64,000 nt of DNA, from assembly GCA_902626725.1 (NCBI GenBank), contig CACOGI010000001.1, positions 140,001 through 204,000 on the forward strand, written 5' to 3'. Made by a program: the position numbers and the translations under genes. This document shows positions 9,481-17,749 of this stretch, piece after piece (the stretch's first letter is position 1; the number at the start of each line of letters is the position of its first letter). The DNA comes from an uncultured Pelagibacteraceae bacterium (GTDB lineage Bacteria > Pseudomonadota > Alphaproteobacteria > Pelagibacterales > Pelagibacteraceae). A model generated the notes under the pieces. That model had not been told where the DNA came from. It saw only the letters and a list, made by a program, of their open reading frames with translations, and did no database searches.

Positions 9481-10239
9481 TTAATTATACTTCAAAATAT
9501 TTTTTTTAAATTTTTTTATATTATTCAATTTTTCTTTTTTGTAGTTTTTTTTATCTGTTTTAGAGAATTTCTTTAGTATTTCTAGTTTATCTATACTTTT
9601 ATTTCTGACAAAAATCTTTTTCACTCTAATCAAGTCTTCCATATTATCTATACTACAATTATAAAAATAAAAATTATTTTTTTTAATTTCCTGGTAGTGA
9701 ATCTTGAACTTTTTTCTATTAACAAAGCAAAAATTTTCTATATGTTCCAAATATTTTTTATCATTAGTCAATCTATTTATCTTTTCTAATATTTTTTTTT
9801 TAAATATAACTGCACTTAATCCAAAAGGTATAGAATTAGAAAAAGCATATGTGCTCACATCATAATTTCCTTGAATTGTTTCCCTTAAGCTCTTTCGAAT
9901 AATTTTTTTTGATACGAATGGATTATCAGCGTTTAATCTTAGCAAAAAATCGTAATCAAAATTTTTTGAGGCTTTGATTAGTCGATCCAGAACGTTATTT
10001 TTTTTTCCAAAAAAAACACTTATTGAGTTTTTTTTTGCTATTTGCGCTATTTTTCTTTTATTTTTGTCTAAATTAGGTGATGCGATGATCAATCGATCAA
10101 TGAATTCAAAACTTTTTATATTTAAAATGAGATTTTCAAGGACAGTTTTGTTGTTGATTTTTTTGAATATTTTACCGTTTAACCTTTTCGAGTCTGATCT
10201 GCACAAAATTACAGCAAGAATTCTTTTTTTAAAAACCAT
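9481..10239 (-). CDS. Cytidylyltransferase (SpsF / CMP-nonulosonate synthetase-like)
   Basis: 252 residues. The nucleotide-binding start ILAVILCRSDSKRLNGKIFKKINNKTVLENLI is a variant of the AxRxxSxRxxxK motif of CTP:sugar cytidylyltransferases. NVLDRLIKASKNFDYDFLLRLNADNPFVS carries the D-R-L and R...D-P elements typical of SpsF. It would activate an acidic sugar as its CMP derivative, which suits the NeuB/PseG/PseC-like genes 2 kb away, though those lie on the other strand. Overlap of one base with the ABC transporter gene upstream and one base spacing to the WbqC-like gene indicate a shared operon. Substrate is inferred from context. Confidence 0.78.
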   Translation of the reverse strand: MVFKKRILAVILCRSDSKRLNGKIFKKINNKTVLENLILNIKSFEFIDRLIIASPNLDKNKRKIAQIAKKNSISVFFGKKNNVLDRLIKASKNFDYDFLLRLNADNPFVSKKIIRKSLRETIQGNYDVSTYAFSNSIPFGLSAVIFKKKILEKINRLTNDKKYLEHIENFCFVNRKKFKIHYQEIKKNNFYFYNCSIDNMEDLIRVKKIFVRNKSIDKLEILKKFSKTDKKNYKKEKLNNIKKFKKNILKYN

Positions 10240-11957
10240 TATTGATCGTCCAAATCAATAAAATCATCGCAATTATTAATTATAGATTTGTTGTGACTTA
10301 TTATAATAATTGTTTTATTAGATATTTGCATAATTGTTTTAAGTAAGTTGTTTTCAGTAGTTTTATCTAAACCAGCTGTCGCTTCATCAAATATTATAAT
10401 TTCTTTATCGTAATAAAGACATCTTGCAACACCTATTCTTTGTCTTTGTCCACCTGATATATTCATTCCATTTCCAGTTATAAAAAAATCTAATTTTAAT
10501 TTTTTTGAATTTACAAATGTTTCTAATTGAGAAAATTTTAGAGATTGTTTTAAGTTATCGTTTTTGATATTATTTTTCTCTTTATCTCCTAATATAATGT
10601 TATTTTTAATTGTTTCATCAAATATAAAAACTTTTTGAGGTACATATGAAAATTTGTTTCTCCAAGAAATTATATTATTAGATTTTAATTTAGATTTATC
10701 CATAACGATATTTCCTCTTTCAGGGACTATTAGACCAGAAATCAAATCAGCCAAAGTAGATTTGCCCACTCCAGATTTCCCTTTTATACCAAATATTGAA
10801 TTTTTTTTAATTTTCAAGTTTAAATTTTCAAATATATAATTTTCGCTAGAGGGATACTTAAAATAAATATTTTTTAAGATTATATATTTTTCGAATTTTA
10901 AATTTTTTTTACTATTCTTTTTTTTATCTATATCTCTATATTTTGTTGAGCTTAATTCACTTAAAATTAAATTAAAACTTGGAAATGAATTATTTATCTT
11001 ACTAATACCTGAGTAGATATTTTGAAAAGCTGGAAACAACCTTGAGCTTGCAACAACAAATACAGCTAAAGTAGATATTGTAGAAAAATTATTAGTTTTG
11101 TCTTCAAAGGTTAATAATATAAAAACAATAAACATTGAAACTATAACTATTTCGACTAGATACCTTGGAAGCGTAGTAATTAAAGATGATAATGATCTAT
11201 ATTTATAAAATTTGTCCAGAGAGTATTTAAGATTATTTATCGTAATTTTTTTGAGATTAAATAATTTTATTTCTTTTATCCCAAAAAGAGTTTCTTGAAC
11301 AATTTTGTATTTTCTAGCGTTTTCAAAAATTAATTTTATTCCTAAATATGACAGTTTTGACTTAAAAAATAAATATATTATTATATAACTTGCTGACAAA
11401 ATGATAAAAAGTAATGACGTTACTTTAAAACTATAGAGAAATAGAAAAATAATGATTATTAGTGTAGTAACAACTTTAGAGATTAACAAAAAAATTGGAA
11501 AAATTATGTTATTAATTACCGTGTGAGTTTCATTGATAATATTTTTTGTTAAATTTGGTAAATTTTCTTTTGTAAAAAAAAAATAATTTTTTCCTAAATA
11601 TTTTTGAAATAAAGCAGTAGATAAAAATGAAACATATGCGTTGGATCTTTTAGTGATAAAAGAAAATATGTATGCATTTAAAACATTAATTAATATGAAC
11701 GAAAAAATTATTATATAACCAAAAATTCTAAACAATTCATTTCTACTTTCTATTGAAAATAATTTTTTAATCGTATCTAATAAAATATTATTTTCATTCA
11801 AATCTGAAGATAGAGCTGAAAGAAAAGTACCTATAGCTGAAAGACCAAAAATTTCTAAAAAAGATGCAATTAATGTAAATATTAATATTAATTTAATATC
11901 ATGAGAATTTTTGAATTTATTTAATTCGTCAAATATGAAAAATATTTTTTTTAACAT
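10239..11957 (-). CDS. ABC transporter, fused permease and ATPase (PglK/MsbA-type glycan flippase)
   Basis: 572 residues. The N-terminal half has about six membrane helices, and the C-terminal half is an ATPase with Walker A GIKGKSGVGKST (near residue 395), signature ISGGQRQRIGVARCL, Walker B EIIIFDEATAGLD and a terminal switch His in IIIISHNKSI. This half-transporter layout matches lipid-linked oligosaccharide flippases such as PglK. It is the only polysaccharide exporter visible in the island; I saw no Wzx, and no wza or wzc. It is the first gene of a minus-strand operon and is divergent from the NeuB-like gene across about 110 bases. Confidence 0.88.
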   Translation of the reverse strand: MLKKIFFIFDELNKFKNSHDIKLILIFTLIASFLEIFGLSAIGTFLSALSSDLNENNILLDTIKKLFSIESRNELFRIFGYIIIFSFILINVLNAYIFSFITKRSNAYVSFLSTALFQKYLGKNYFFFTKENLPNLTKNIINETHTVINNIIFPIFLLISKVVTTLIIIIFLFLYSFKVTSLLFIILSASYIIIYLFFKSKLSYLGIKLIFENARKYKIVQETLFGIKEIKLFNLKKITINNLKYSLDKFYKYRSLSSLITTLPRYLVEIVIVSMFIVFILLTFEDKTNNFSTISTLAVFVVASSRLFPAFQNIYSGISKINNSFPSFNLILSELSSTKYRDIDKKKNSKKNLKFEKYIILKNIYFKYPSSENYIFENLNLKIKKNSIFGIKGKSGVGKSTLADLISGLIVPERGNIVMDKSKLKSNNIISWRNKFSYVPQKVFIFDETIKNNIILGDKEKNNIKNDNLKQSLKFSQLETFVNSKKLKLDFFITGNGMNISGGQRQRIGVARCLYYDKEIIIFDEATAGLDKTTENNLLKTIMQISNKTIIIISHNKSIINNCDDFIDLDDQ

Positions 11958-12036
11958 TCCTGGATTTAATTATTCAATAATTGAGTTAAATTAAATGTAG
12001 ATTTTGACAAAACAAAGGTATAAAAGATCTATTTTT

Positions 12037-12060
12037 AAGGGATAAATTCATTTATCTCTT
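12037..12060 (+). promoter_or_regulatory. 10-bp hairpin in the leader just upstream of the neuB-like start
   Basis: AAGGGATAAA, loop TTCA, TTTATCTCTT forms a ten-pair stem with one G-U pair, ending six bases before the ATG at 12067. The 5' arm holds the only purine-rich AAGGGA stretch that could serve as a ribosome-binding site, so the hairpin could limit translation. It lacks a T tract, so it is not a standard terminator. No function is established; chance is possible in such AT-rich sequence. Confidence 0.35.
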
Positions 12061-12066
12061 GATATT

Positions 12067-12933
12067 ATGAAATTAAAATCAAAAAAAAAAGTAAAATTTG
12101 GATCAAAAACCATTGGCGAGGGTGAGAAGATTCCTTTTATAGCAGAAATAGGCGTAAATCATCTTGGCAGTAAAAAAAAAGCTTTTGAATTAGTAGATGC
12201 TGCAATAGAGGGTGGTAGTGATTATCTTAAATTTCAGACATATATCGCAGCAGATAGATATGATAAAAAAAATCCTAGGTATAAGGAATTTACAAAACTT
12301 TTGACTGATTGGCAATTGACAAAAGAAGAAGAAAAAGAAGTTTGGAATTATGCCAAATCAAAAGGAGCAGAAGTATTTACATCTGTGTATGATTTAAATT
12401 CAATAAAGTTTGCTGAGGAATTAGGCACTATAGGATATAAAATTGCTGCTTTTGAGATGAATAACATGCCATTGTTAAAAGGCGTTATTGAAACTAAAAA
12501 GCCAATAATAATTTCATGTGGTATGACAAATTTTTTTGAAATAAAAAAACTGTGCGATTTTTTGAGCGAAAAAAATGTTAATTATATATTATTACACACA
12601 GTTTCATCTTACCCTCTTCAAGAAATACATAGTAACCTTCAAAAAATCAGAAACCTCATTGAACTTTTTGATTGTCCTATAGGACACTCAGACCATACAC
12701 CTGGTGTTTTAATACCACCATTAGCAGCAGCATGTGGAGCTCAGATTATAGAAAAGCATTTTACGATAAATCCTAAATACCGTTTATCAGATAATTTTTT
12801 TTCTGTTACAAAAGACCAGGTGAAGGAAATTAAATTTAGTTTGGAAAAAGTTTATCAAATTATATATTCACCTGATTTTGAAAAAAATAATCCAGAAAAA
12901 TATATGAAAGATTTCAAAAAAATTATTTCATGA
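12067..12933 (+). CDS. N-acetylneuraminate synthase family protein (NeuB/PseI-like), lacking the SAF domain
   Basis: 288 residues of NeuB TIM barrel. Motifs include FIAEIGVNHLGS, DYLKFQTY, IISCGMTN, LLHTVSSYPL, IGHSDHTPG and AQIIEKHFTI. The family condenses phosphoenolpyruvate with an N-acetylated hexose to make a nonulosonic acid (sialic, legionaminic or pseudaminic type). Usual members are about 335-350 residues because of a C-terminal SAF (antifreeze-like) domain that lends a substrate-binding Arg to the partner subunit. Here the protein stops at DFKKIIS, four bases into the next gene, with no room for it. So either the enzyme works without SAF or it uses a different substrate. It heads a plus-strand operon of five genes. 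Confidence 0.82.
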   Translation: MKLKSKKKVKFGSKTIGEGEKIPFIAEIGVNHLGSKKKAFELVDAAIEGGSDYLKFQTYIAADRYDKKNPRYKEFTKLLTDWQLTKEEEKEVWNYAKSKGAEVFTSVYDLNSIKFAEELGTIGYKIAAFEMNNMPLLKGVIETKKPIIISCGMTNFFEIKKLCDFLSEKNVNYILLHTVSSYPLQEIHSNLQKIRNLIELFDCPIGHSDHTPGVLIPPLAAACGAQIIEKHFTINPKYRLSDNFFSVTKDQVKEIKFSLEKVYQIIYSPDFEKNNPEKYMKDFKKIIS

Positions 12934-13913
12934 AAACAATCTTTCTTCGGACTTCAGCTGGTGGAAAGCTTGGGTGGGGAAATCTTCATAGAGTCTTAAT
13001 TTTTTATGATTATTTTAAAAAAAAAAAATCCTTTAATATTCATTTATTTGTAAAAGGTAACAAAGATGTTTTTGATTTTTTAAAAAAAAAAAAAGTTAAA
13101 TTTTCGAAAATAAATAATTTTAATTTAAAAAAAGAAGAGTCAAAATTAAAAAAAATTGGTAAAGCAAATCTATCATTTATTGAAGTTTTAAATCCAACAT
13201 TAGGTTTGCAAAAAATTTATAAAGATAATTCAAAAAAACTTGTAGTTTTAGATGATATATTGAAGAGTAAATATATTTCAGAAATTTTATTTTCTTGTCA
13301 AACAAATAAAATTTCAATTAAAAAACGTATTAAACAAACAATTTATAATGATTTTAAGTACTTTCCATTAAGAGATAATTTTAATCCTTTTTTGAACAAA
13401 AAAAAAAGGATTAGGAAAAAAATATCTAAAGTAGTTGTTTTTTTAGGAGGAGGAAATTATAGAAGTATTTATTTAAAAGTTGCAAAAATTCTCAATAATA
13501 TGAATTTTAGAGTTGACTTTTTAGTTGGCAGCGAGAGATGTGGCGATATTAAAAGAAAAGTTGAAAGTTTAAATAAAAATTTTAATTTATTTATTAATTT
13601 GAAGAATATTCCCAAAAAAATTTTTGAGTCAGATTTAGTTATTTGTGGAGGTGGTTATACTAAAATTGAAACTGCTTATCTTAAAACACCTTTAATAAGT
13701 CTTAGCGTTCAAAAACATCAAAATAATCTCGCCAAAAATTTTAGAGCTCAATTTGGTATAGATTTTATTAGATTTAAGGGAAATTATGATCCTACTTTAA
13801 AAAAATTGATTATTAAACAAAACTTTAAAAAAAGGATGAGTATTAGCAACAAATTTTCTAGATATTTTTCTGTAAATGGTTTACACAGAATTATCAGAAA
13901 AACAATGCATTAA
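12930..13913 (+). CDS. PseG-like UDP-sugar hydrolase / GT-B glycosyltransferase
   Basis: 327 residues. The N-terminus MKTIFLRTSAGGKLGWGNLHRVL resembles the G.GH..R motif of PseG, which removes UDP from 2,4-diacetamido-trideoxyhexose before condensation, but the His is displaced (GWGNLHR). The C-terminal half has VVVFLGGGNYRS and SDLVICGGGYTKIETAYLKTPLISL, the PseG/MurG-type nucleotide site. The ATGA overlap with the neuB-like gene supports a joint pathway. A pure glycosyltransferase role remains possible. Two long A tracts (12 at 13017-13028, 13 at 13082-13094) lie in the first 60 codons. Confidence 0.68.
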   Translation: MKTIFLRTSAGGKLGWGNLHRVLIFYDYFKKKKSFNIHLFVKGNKDVFDFLKKKKVKFSKINNFNLKKEESKLKKIGKANLSFIEVLNPTLGLQKIYKDNSKKLVVLDDILKSKYISEILFSCQTNKISIKKRIKQTIYNDFKYFPLRDNFNPFLNKKKRIRKKISKVVVFLGGGNYRSIYLKVAKILNNMNFRVDFLVGSERCGDIKRKVESLNKNFNLFINLKNIPKKIFESDLVICGGGYTKIETAYLKTPLISLSVQKHQNNLAKNFRAQFGIDFIRFKGNYDPTLKKLIIKQNFKKRMSISNKFSRYFSVNGLHRIIRKTMH

Positions 13914-13946
13914 CTTGTTTTAGAATTAAAATAAAGGATTTTTAAA

Positions 13947-14909
13947 ATGTATGGATTTAATGGCAGACTTTCAGAATTATTCCCATCGCAATTGATGGTT
14001 GATATAACCGAGGTATGTAATCTTGGCTGTATTCATTGTACCCATCCAGTATTTAAAACCTCGAAAGTATATGCAAAGTCTATGCTTGATCCAAAATTAA
14101 ATCAAAAAGCAGTAGACGAAATTGAGAAGCATGGAAAAAATTTAACTAAATATATAAGATATACAAGTAATGGAGAACCCTTAGTTCACCCAAAATCTTA
14201 TGAGATGATCCAGTATGCTGTTGATAATTCTGGAACCAAAGTAACATTAACTACGAATGGAACACTTTTAAATGAAAAAAAAATGACAAGATTGTTAGAC
14301 ACAGGTCTTCACATGATTGATATTAGCTTAGATGCATTTGAGGAAAATACCTATGAAAAAGTAAGAGTTGGTGGTGATCTTAAAATTACAAAAAAAAATG
14401 TTTTAAAAATAATCGATCTAAAAAAAAAGACTAATAGTAAAACAAAAATTATTGTAAGTTTTGTGGAACAAAAACAAAATTCAAATGAAATAGAAAATTT
14501 TAAAAAATTTTGGAGGGAAAATGGAGCTGATGAAGTTTTAATTAGAAAACTTCATACTAATAGCGGTGATAAAGTTGACCATTTAAAAAATGATACGAAA
14601 AAGGATGTAATACAAAAAAGAAAACCATGCTTATATCCATGGGAAAGAATTGTATTGACTGCAAAAGGTTTTTTGTCTTTTTGTCCAACCGATTGGTATG
14701 GTAAATCAGTAATAAACGATTATAGGAAAACTACAATTAAAGATTTATGGAACTGTGATTTTTATAAAGATTTAAGATCTCAGCATTTAAGTAATAATTT
14801 CACCAATAAATTTTGCATCCAATGTCCCGACTGGGCAAATACTAGTTGGCCAATGGATAAAAATAAAAGTTATGCTGATTTGGTGGAAAGACTACTTTAT
14901 GAGAACTAA
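13947..14909 (+). CDS. Radical SAM/SPASM domain enzyme
   Basis: 320 residues. CNLGCIHC (Cys24, Cys28, Cys31) is the radical SAM 4Fe-4S motif, and SNGEPLVHP follows as the GGEP-like SAM-binding element. The C-terminal part has Cys at 228, 246, 270, 290 and 293 (KPCLYPWE, SFCPTDW, CIQCPDW), typical of a SPASM auxiliary-cluster domain. It could carry out a radical dehydrogenation, epimerisation or deoxygenation of a sugar. It sits between the PseG-like gene (33-base gap) and an SDR gene that overlaps it by 11 bases. A radical SAM enzyme is not part of known pseudaminate or legionaminate pathways. Its substrate is unknown. Confidence 0.85.
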   Translation: MYGFNGRLSELFPSQLMVDITEVCNLGCIHCTHPVFKTSKVYAKSMLDPKLNQKAVDEIEKHGKNLTKYIRYTSNGEPLVHPKSYEMIQYAVDNSGTKVTLTTNGTLLNEKKMTRLLDTGLHMIDISLDAFEENTYEKVRVGGDLKITKKNVLKIIDLKKKTNSKTKIIVSFVEQKQNSNEIENFKKFWRENGADEVLIRKLHTNSGDKVDHLKNDTKKDVIQKRKPCLYPWERIVLTAKGFLSFCPTDWYGKSVINDYRKTTIKDLWNCDFYKDLRSQHLSNNFTNKFCIQCPDWANTSWPMDKNKSYADLVERLLYEN

Positions 14910-15846
14910 AAAAATATTTGTGACAGGCGCAATGGGATTTATCGGCCTCCATTGGTGTAAAAAACTTTTAAGCGAAGGTCATAAAGTTTATGGTCTTGAT
15001 ATTAAAAATCACAATACTGAGATAAAAAAAAATAAAAATTTTTTTTTTTTCAGGGAATCCGTATTCAATTATGATTTAGTCAAACGACTTGTAAAAAAAA
15101 CTGATATAACTTGTCACTTTGCAGGAATTGCAAGCCCAAAGGAATATTTAATTAATACAACAAAAGTTATAAATCTTACAGTAAACCCATCTCTTAAAAT
15201 AGTTGATTATTGCAAGAAGTATAAAAAAAAACTTTTTTTTACATCAACATCAGAAATATATGGGAAGTCCAAAGAGGTACCTTTCTTAGAGGAAGGGAAT
15301 AGGTTGTTAGGTAGCACCAGTGTAAAGAGATGGTGTTACAGTACTTCAAAAGCACTTGTTGAACATTCAATTTTTGCAAATTTAAAAAAAAAATCTTCAT
15401 TCGTAATTTTTAGGTTGTTTAATGTTTACGGGCCTGGATTAGAAGGAAGGGTTGTCGACATCTTTATAAAAAATGCAATCAAAAATAAAAATTTAAATAT
15501 ATTTGGCAACGGTAGTCAAAAAAGGTGTTTTCTGTATATAGATGACTGTATTGAGATATTTTATGAAATATTTAAAAAAAAAAGTTTGCCAAACGAAGTT
15601 ATTAATATAGGAAATAATGTAAGTACCTCTGTACAAAACTTAGCAAAAAAAATTATAAAAATTTCAAACTCAAATTCAAAAATAGTTAGACAATCAAAAA
15701 GAAAGATAAGCCAGATGAAATCAAAAGGTTATGAGGACATTTTACTAAGAGTGCCATCTCTTCAAAAACTACATAAAATGGTTAGTTATAGACCTAAATA
15801 TAATTTACAGAATGGTTTAAAAAAATATTTAAATTCTATTAAATAA
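14899..15846 (+). CDS. NAD-dependent epimerase/dehydratase (extended SDR)
   Basis: About 315 residues from the ATG at 14899, chosen because the GxxGxxG motif (VTGAMGFIG) then lies at the usual distance from the start; the track start at 14872 only adds overlap with the radical SAM gene. The active site has TSTSEIYG and YSTSKALVEH (Tyr-x-x-x-Lys). The stretch SEIYGKSKEVPFLEE...RWCYSTSKALVE resembles UDP-glucuronate decarboxylase and related dehydratases. In this operon it may supply the 4-keto sugar for the following aminotransferase, a PseB-like job, but the sequence does not prove that. Confidence 0.82.
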   Translation: MRTKKIFVTGAMGFIGLHWCKKLLSEGHKVYGLDIKNHNTEIKKNKNFFFFRESVFNYDLVKRLVKKTDITCHFAGIASPKEYLINTTKVINLTVNPSLKIVDYCKKYKKKLFFTSTSEIYGKSKEVPFLEEGNRLLGSTSVKRWCYSTSKALVEHSIFANLKKKSSFVIFRLFNVYGPGLEGRVVDIFIKNAIKNKNLNIFGNGSQKRCFLYIDDCIEIFYEIFKKKSLPNEVINIGNNVSTSVQNLAKKIIKISNSNSKIVRQSKRKISQMKSKGYEDILLRVPSLQKLHKMVSYRPKYNLQNGLKKYLNSIK

Positions 15847-15849
15847 AAG

Positions 15850-17010
15850 ATGAAAAATAATCAGAATTTTTATTATGGAAAACACTATATAGACTCAAAA
15901 GATATAAATAATGTAACGAAAAGTCTAAAATCATTTTTGAGTCAAGGACCACAATTAATTAATTTTGAAAAGAAAGTAGCAAAATATTTTGGTTCAAAAT
16001 ATTGTGTCGCAGTTTCAAGCGCAACTGCAGCACTGCATATATCGATAACAGCAATGAATTTAAAAAAAAATTCAAAAAGCTATACAAGTAATATGACATT
16101 TGTTGCAACGACCAATGCATGTTTATATAATAATTTAAAGATAGATTTGATAGATATTAATTTAGATAACTTTAATATTAACTTGGATCAACTTGAAGCT
16201 AAATTAAAAAAATTATCCCCAAAAGAGAAAAAAAAAAAGAAATTAATAATTCCAGTTCATTTTGGAGGCTTATCTGTAGATATGAAAAGGATTCATGATT
16301 TAAAAAAAAAATATAATTGTTACGTCTTAGAGGATGCATCTCAATCTATGGGAGCTACATTTCACAAAAAATATGTTGGAAGTTGTAAATTTAGCGATAT
16401 TGCTGTTTTTAGTTTGCATCCTGTAAAGTCTATTACTACAGGAGAGGGCGGATTAATATTGACTAATAACAAAAAATTTTATGAAAAATTATTACTCTTA
16501 AGATCTCATGGTCTTGAAAAAAGTAAAAAAAATCACTGGCAGAATAATATGTTGTTTTTAGGATATAACTATAAAATTACAGATTTTCAATGTGCCTTAG
16601 GTATATCACAATTATCCAAATTAAAAGGTTTTATATCTAAAAGAAATAAGATTGCCGTTTTTTATAAAGAAAAACTAAAGAGTTTAAATATTAATTTTCA
16701 AAATTTTGATAAATCTAGATATACTAATGCATATCATTACTTTATAATAAGTTTTGTAAAAGAAGTTTCCAACAAAAAGAATAAACTTTTTCTAAATTTA
16801 TTAAAAAAAAAAGGGATTTACTTAGGAAAACAATATTTACCAATTCATATGCATAATTTTTATAAAAAAAAAATTAGTAATAAATTTGTTAACTCCGAAA
16901 AATACTTTAAGCAGTCTTATCAGTTACCCATTTATCCAAGTCTCTCTAAAAGAAATCTTGAATATATTTGCGATAACATAATTTCCGCATCAAAAAAGTT
17001 GAATATGTGA
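15850..17010 (+). CDS. PseC-like DegT aminotransferase (UDP-4-keto-sugar aminotransferase)
   Basis: 386 residues. GSKYCVAVSSATAALHISITAM, NMTFVATTNACLYNN, VIPVHFGG, EDASQSMGA, VGSCKFSDIAVFSLHPVKSITTGEGG closely follow the PseC pattern; Lys193 is the predicted PLP lysine. PseC aminates UDP-2-acetamido-2,6-dideoxy-4-keto-arabino-hexose on the way to pseudaminic acid. It follows the SDR by three bases and closes the operon that starts with the NeuB-like gene. A second GMC oxidoreductase lies 740 bases downstream. The exact sugar is uncertain because no clear PseB, PseH or CMP-synthetase is in the same operon. Confidence 0.84.
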   Translation: MKNNQNFYYGKHYIDSKDINNVTKSLKSFLSQGPQLINFEKKVAKYFGSKYCVAVSSATAALHISITAMNLKKNSKSYTSNMTFVATTNACLYNNLKIDLIDINLDNFNINLDQLEAKLKKLSPKEKKKKKLIIPVHFGGLSVDMKRIHDLKKKYNCYVLEDASQSMGATFHKKYVGSCKFSDIAVFSLHPVKSITTGEGGLILTNNKKFYEKLLLLRSHGLEKSKKNHWQNNMLFLGYNYKITDFQCALGISQLSKLKGFISKRNKIAVFYKEKLKSLNINFQNFDKSRYTNAYHYFIISFVKEVSNKKNKLFLNLLKKKGIYLGKQYLPIHMHNFYKKKISNKFVNSEKYFKQSYQLPIYPSLSKRNLEYICDNIISASKKLNM

Positions 17011-17016
17011 TTGATG

Positions 17017-17691
17017 TTATTTTTTTGCAATAAAGTAAAAACCGCTAGTTTGCAAAATATTTGTTTTATCACTTAAAAATTTATCAATTAAAATATGTAT
17101 TGATATTTTTTCAAAAATTCTCTTCCAATATCCACCAAATAACATGTTAAAAATTGTTGAAATTTTTCCTCTAACTGGAAATATTTCAACACTATCAAAA
17201 TCCTTTAAAAGATAGCTTAAACCATCTTTTGAAAATCTATAAAAATCGTTAAATTTAGAATCTTTTGGTGCGTGATAATTATATAAAAATGGGACATATC
17301 CAAAAAATTTCCCATTTTTTTCCAACAAATTTTTAATATTTTTAACTGCCTCAAAAGGGTCATAGCAGTGTTCTAAAACAGCAAGACATACTATTACATC
17401 ATATTTTGTATTTATTGAATTACTTAAATTTTTTTCACATATATCTGCTTGGATGTCTGGATAATTTTCAAATTGGTTTATATCCAACGTGTCTTTAATT
17501 TTATTTTCTAAATCTTTATGAAAGTGTCTTAATGATTTTCCTATATCTAATATTTTTTGATTTTTAGATATATTTTCAAAAACATATTTTCTAAAATCTT
17601 TATTGTTTTTGATATAATATAAATTTACTTTTGTTTTATTTAATATTTCTTTAATTTCAAAGTTATTTTTATCTGGATCATTTATTTTCAT
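17017..17691 (-). CDS. Class I SAM-dependent methyltransferase
   Basis: 224 residues. ILDIGKSLRHFHKDL replaces the usual glycine-rich motif I, followed by DVIVCLAVLEHCYDPFEAVKNIKNLLEKNGKFFGYVPFLYNYHAP, the Methyltransf_11-like core with post-I and motif IV elements. FYRFSKDGLSYLLKDF follows, as in methyltransferases of surface-glycan loci. A related protein is encoded at 30168-30812 (same P-F-L and R.T.DGL pattern). It is convergent with the PseC-like gene (6-base gap) and divergent from the next GMC gene. The substrate is unknown. Confidence 0.8.
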   Translation of the reverse strand: MKINDPDKNNFEIKEILNKTKVNLYYIKNNKDFRKYVFENISKNQKILDIGKSLRHFHKDLENKIKDTLDINQFENYPDIQADICEKNLSNSINTKYDVIVCLAVLEHCYDPFEAVKNIKNLLEKNGKFFGYVPFLYNYHAPKDSKFNDFYRFSKDGLSYLLKDFDSVEIFPVRGKISTIFNMLFGGYWKRIFEKISIHILIDKFLSDKTNILQTSGFYFIAKK

Positions 17692-17749
17692 AATATTATT
17701 AATATCACTTATATATAAGGTATACTAATTAAAATATAATTCTTAAAAT

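Noticed and set aside
12004-12032. Promoter with TTGACA in front of the neuB-like gene
   Set aside because: The -35 is perfect, but the hexamer 17 bases downstream (ATCTAT) is a poor -10.
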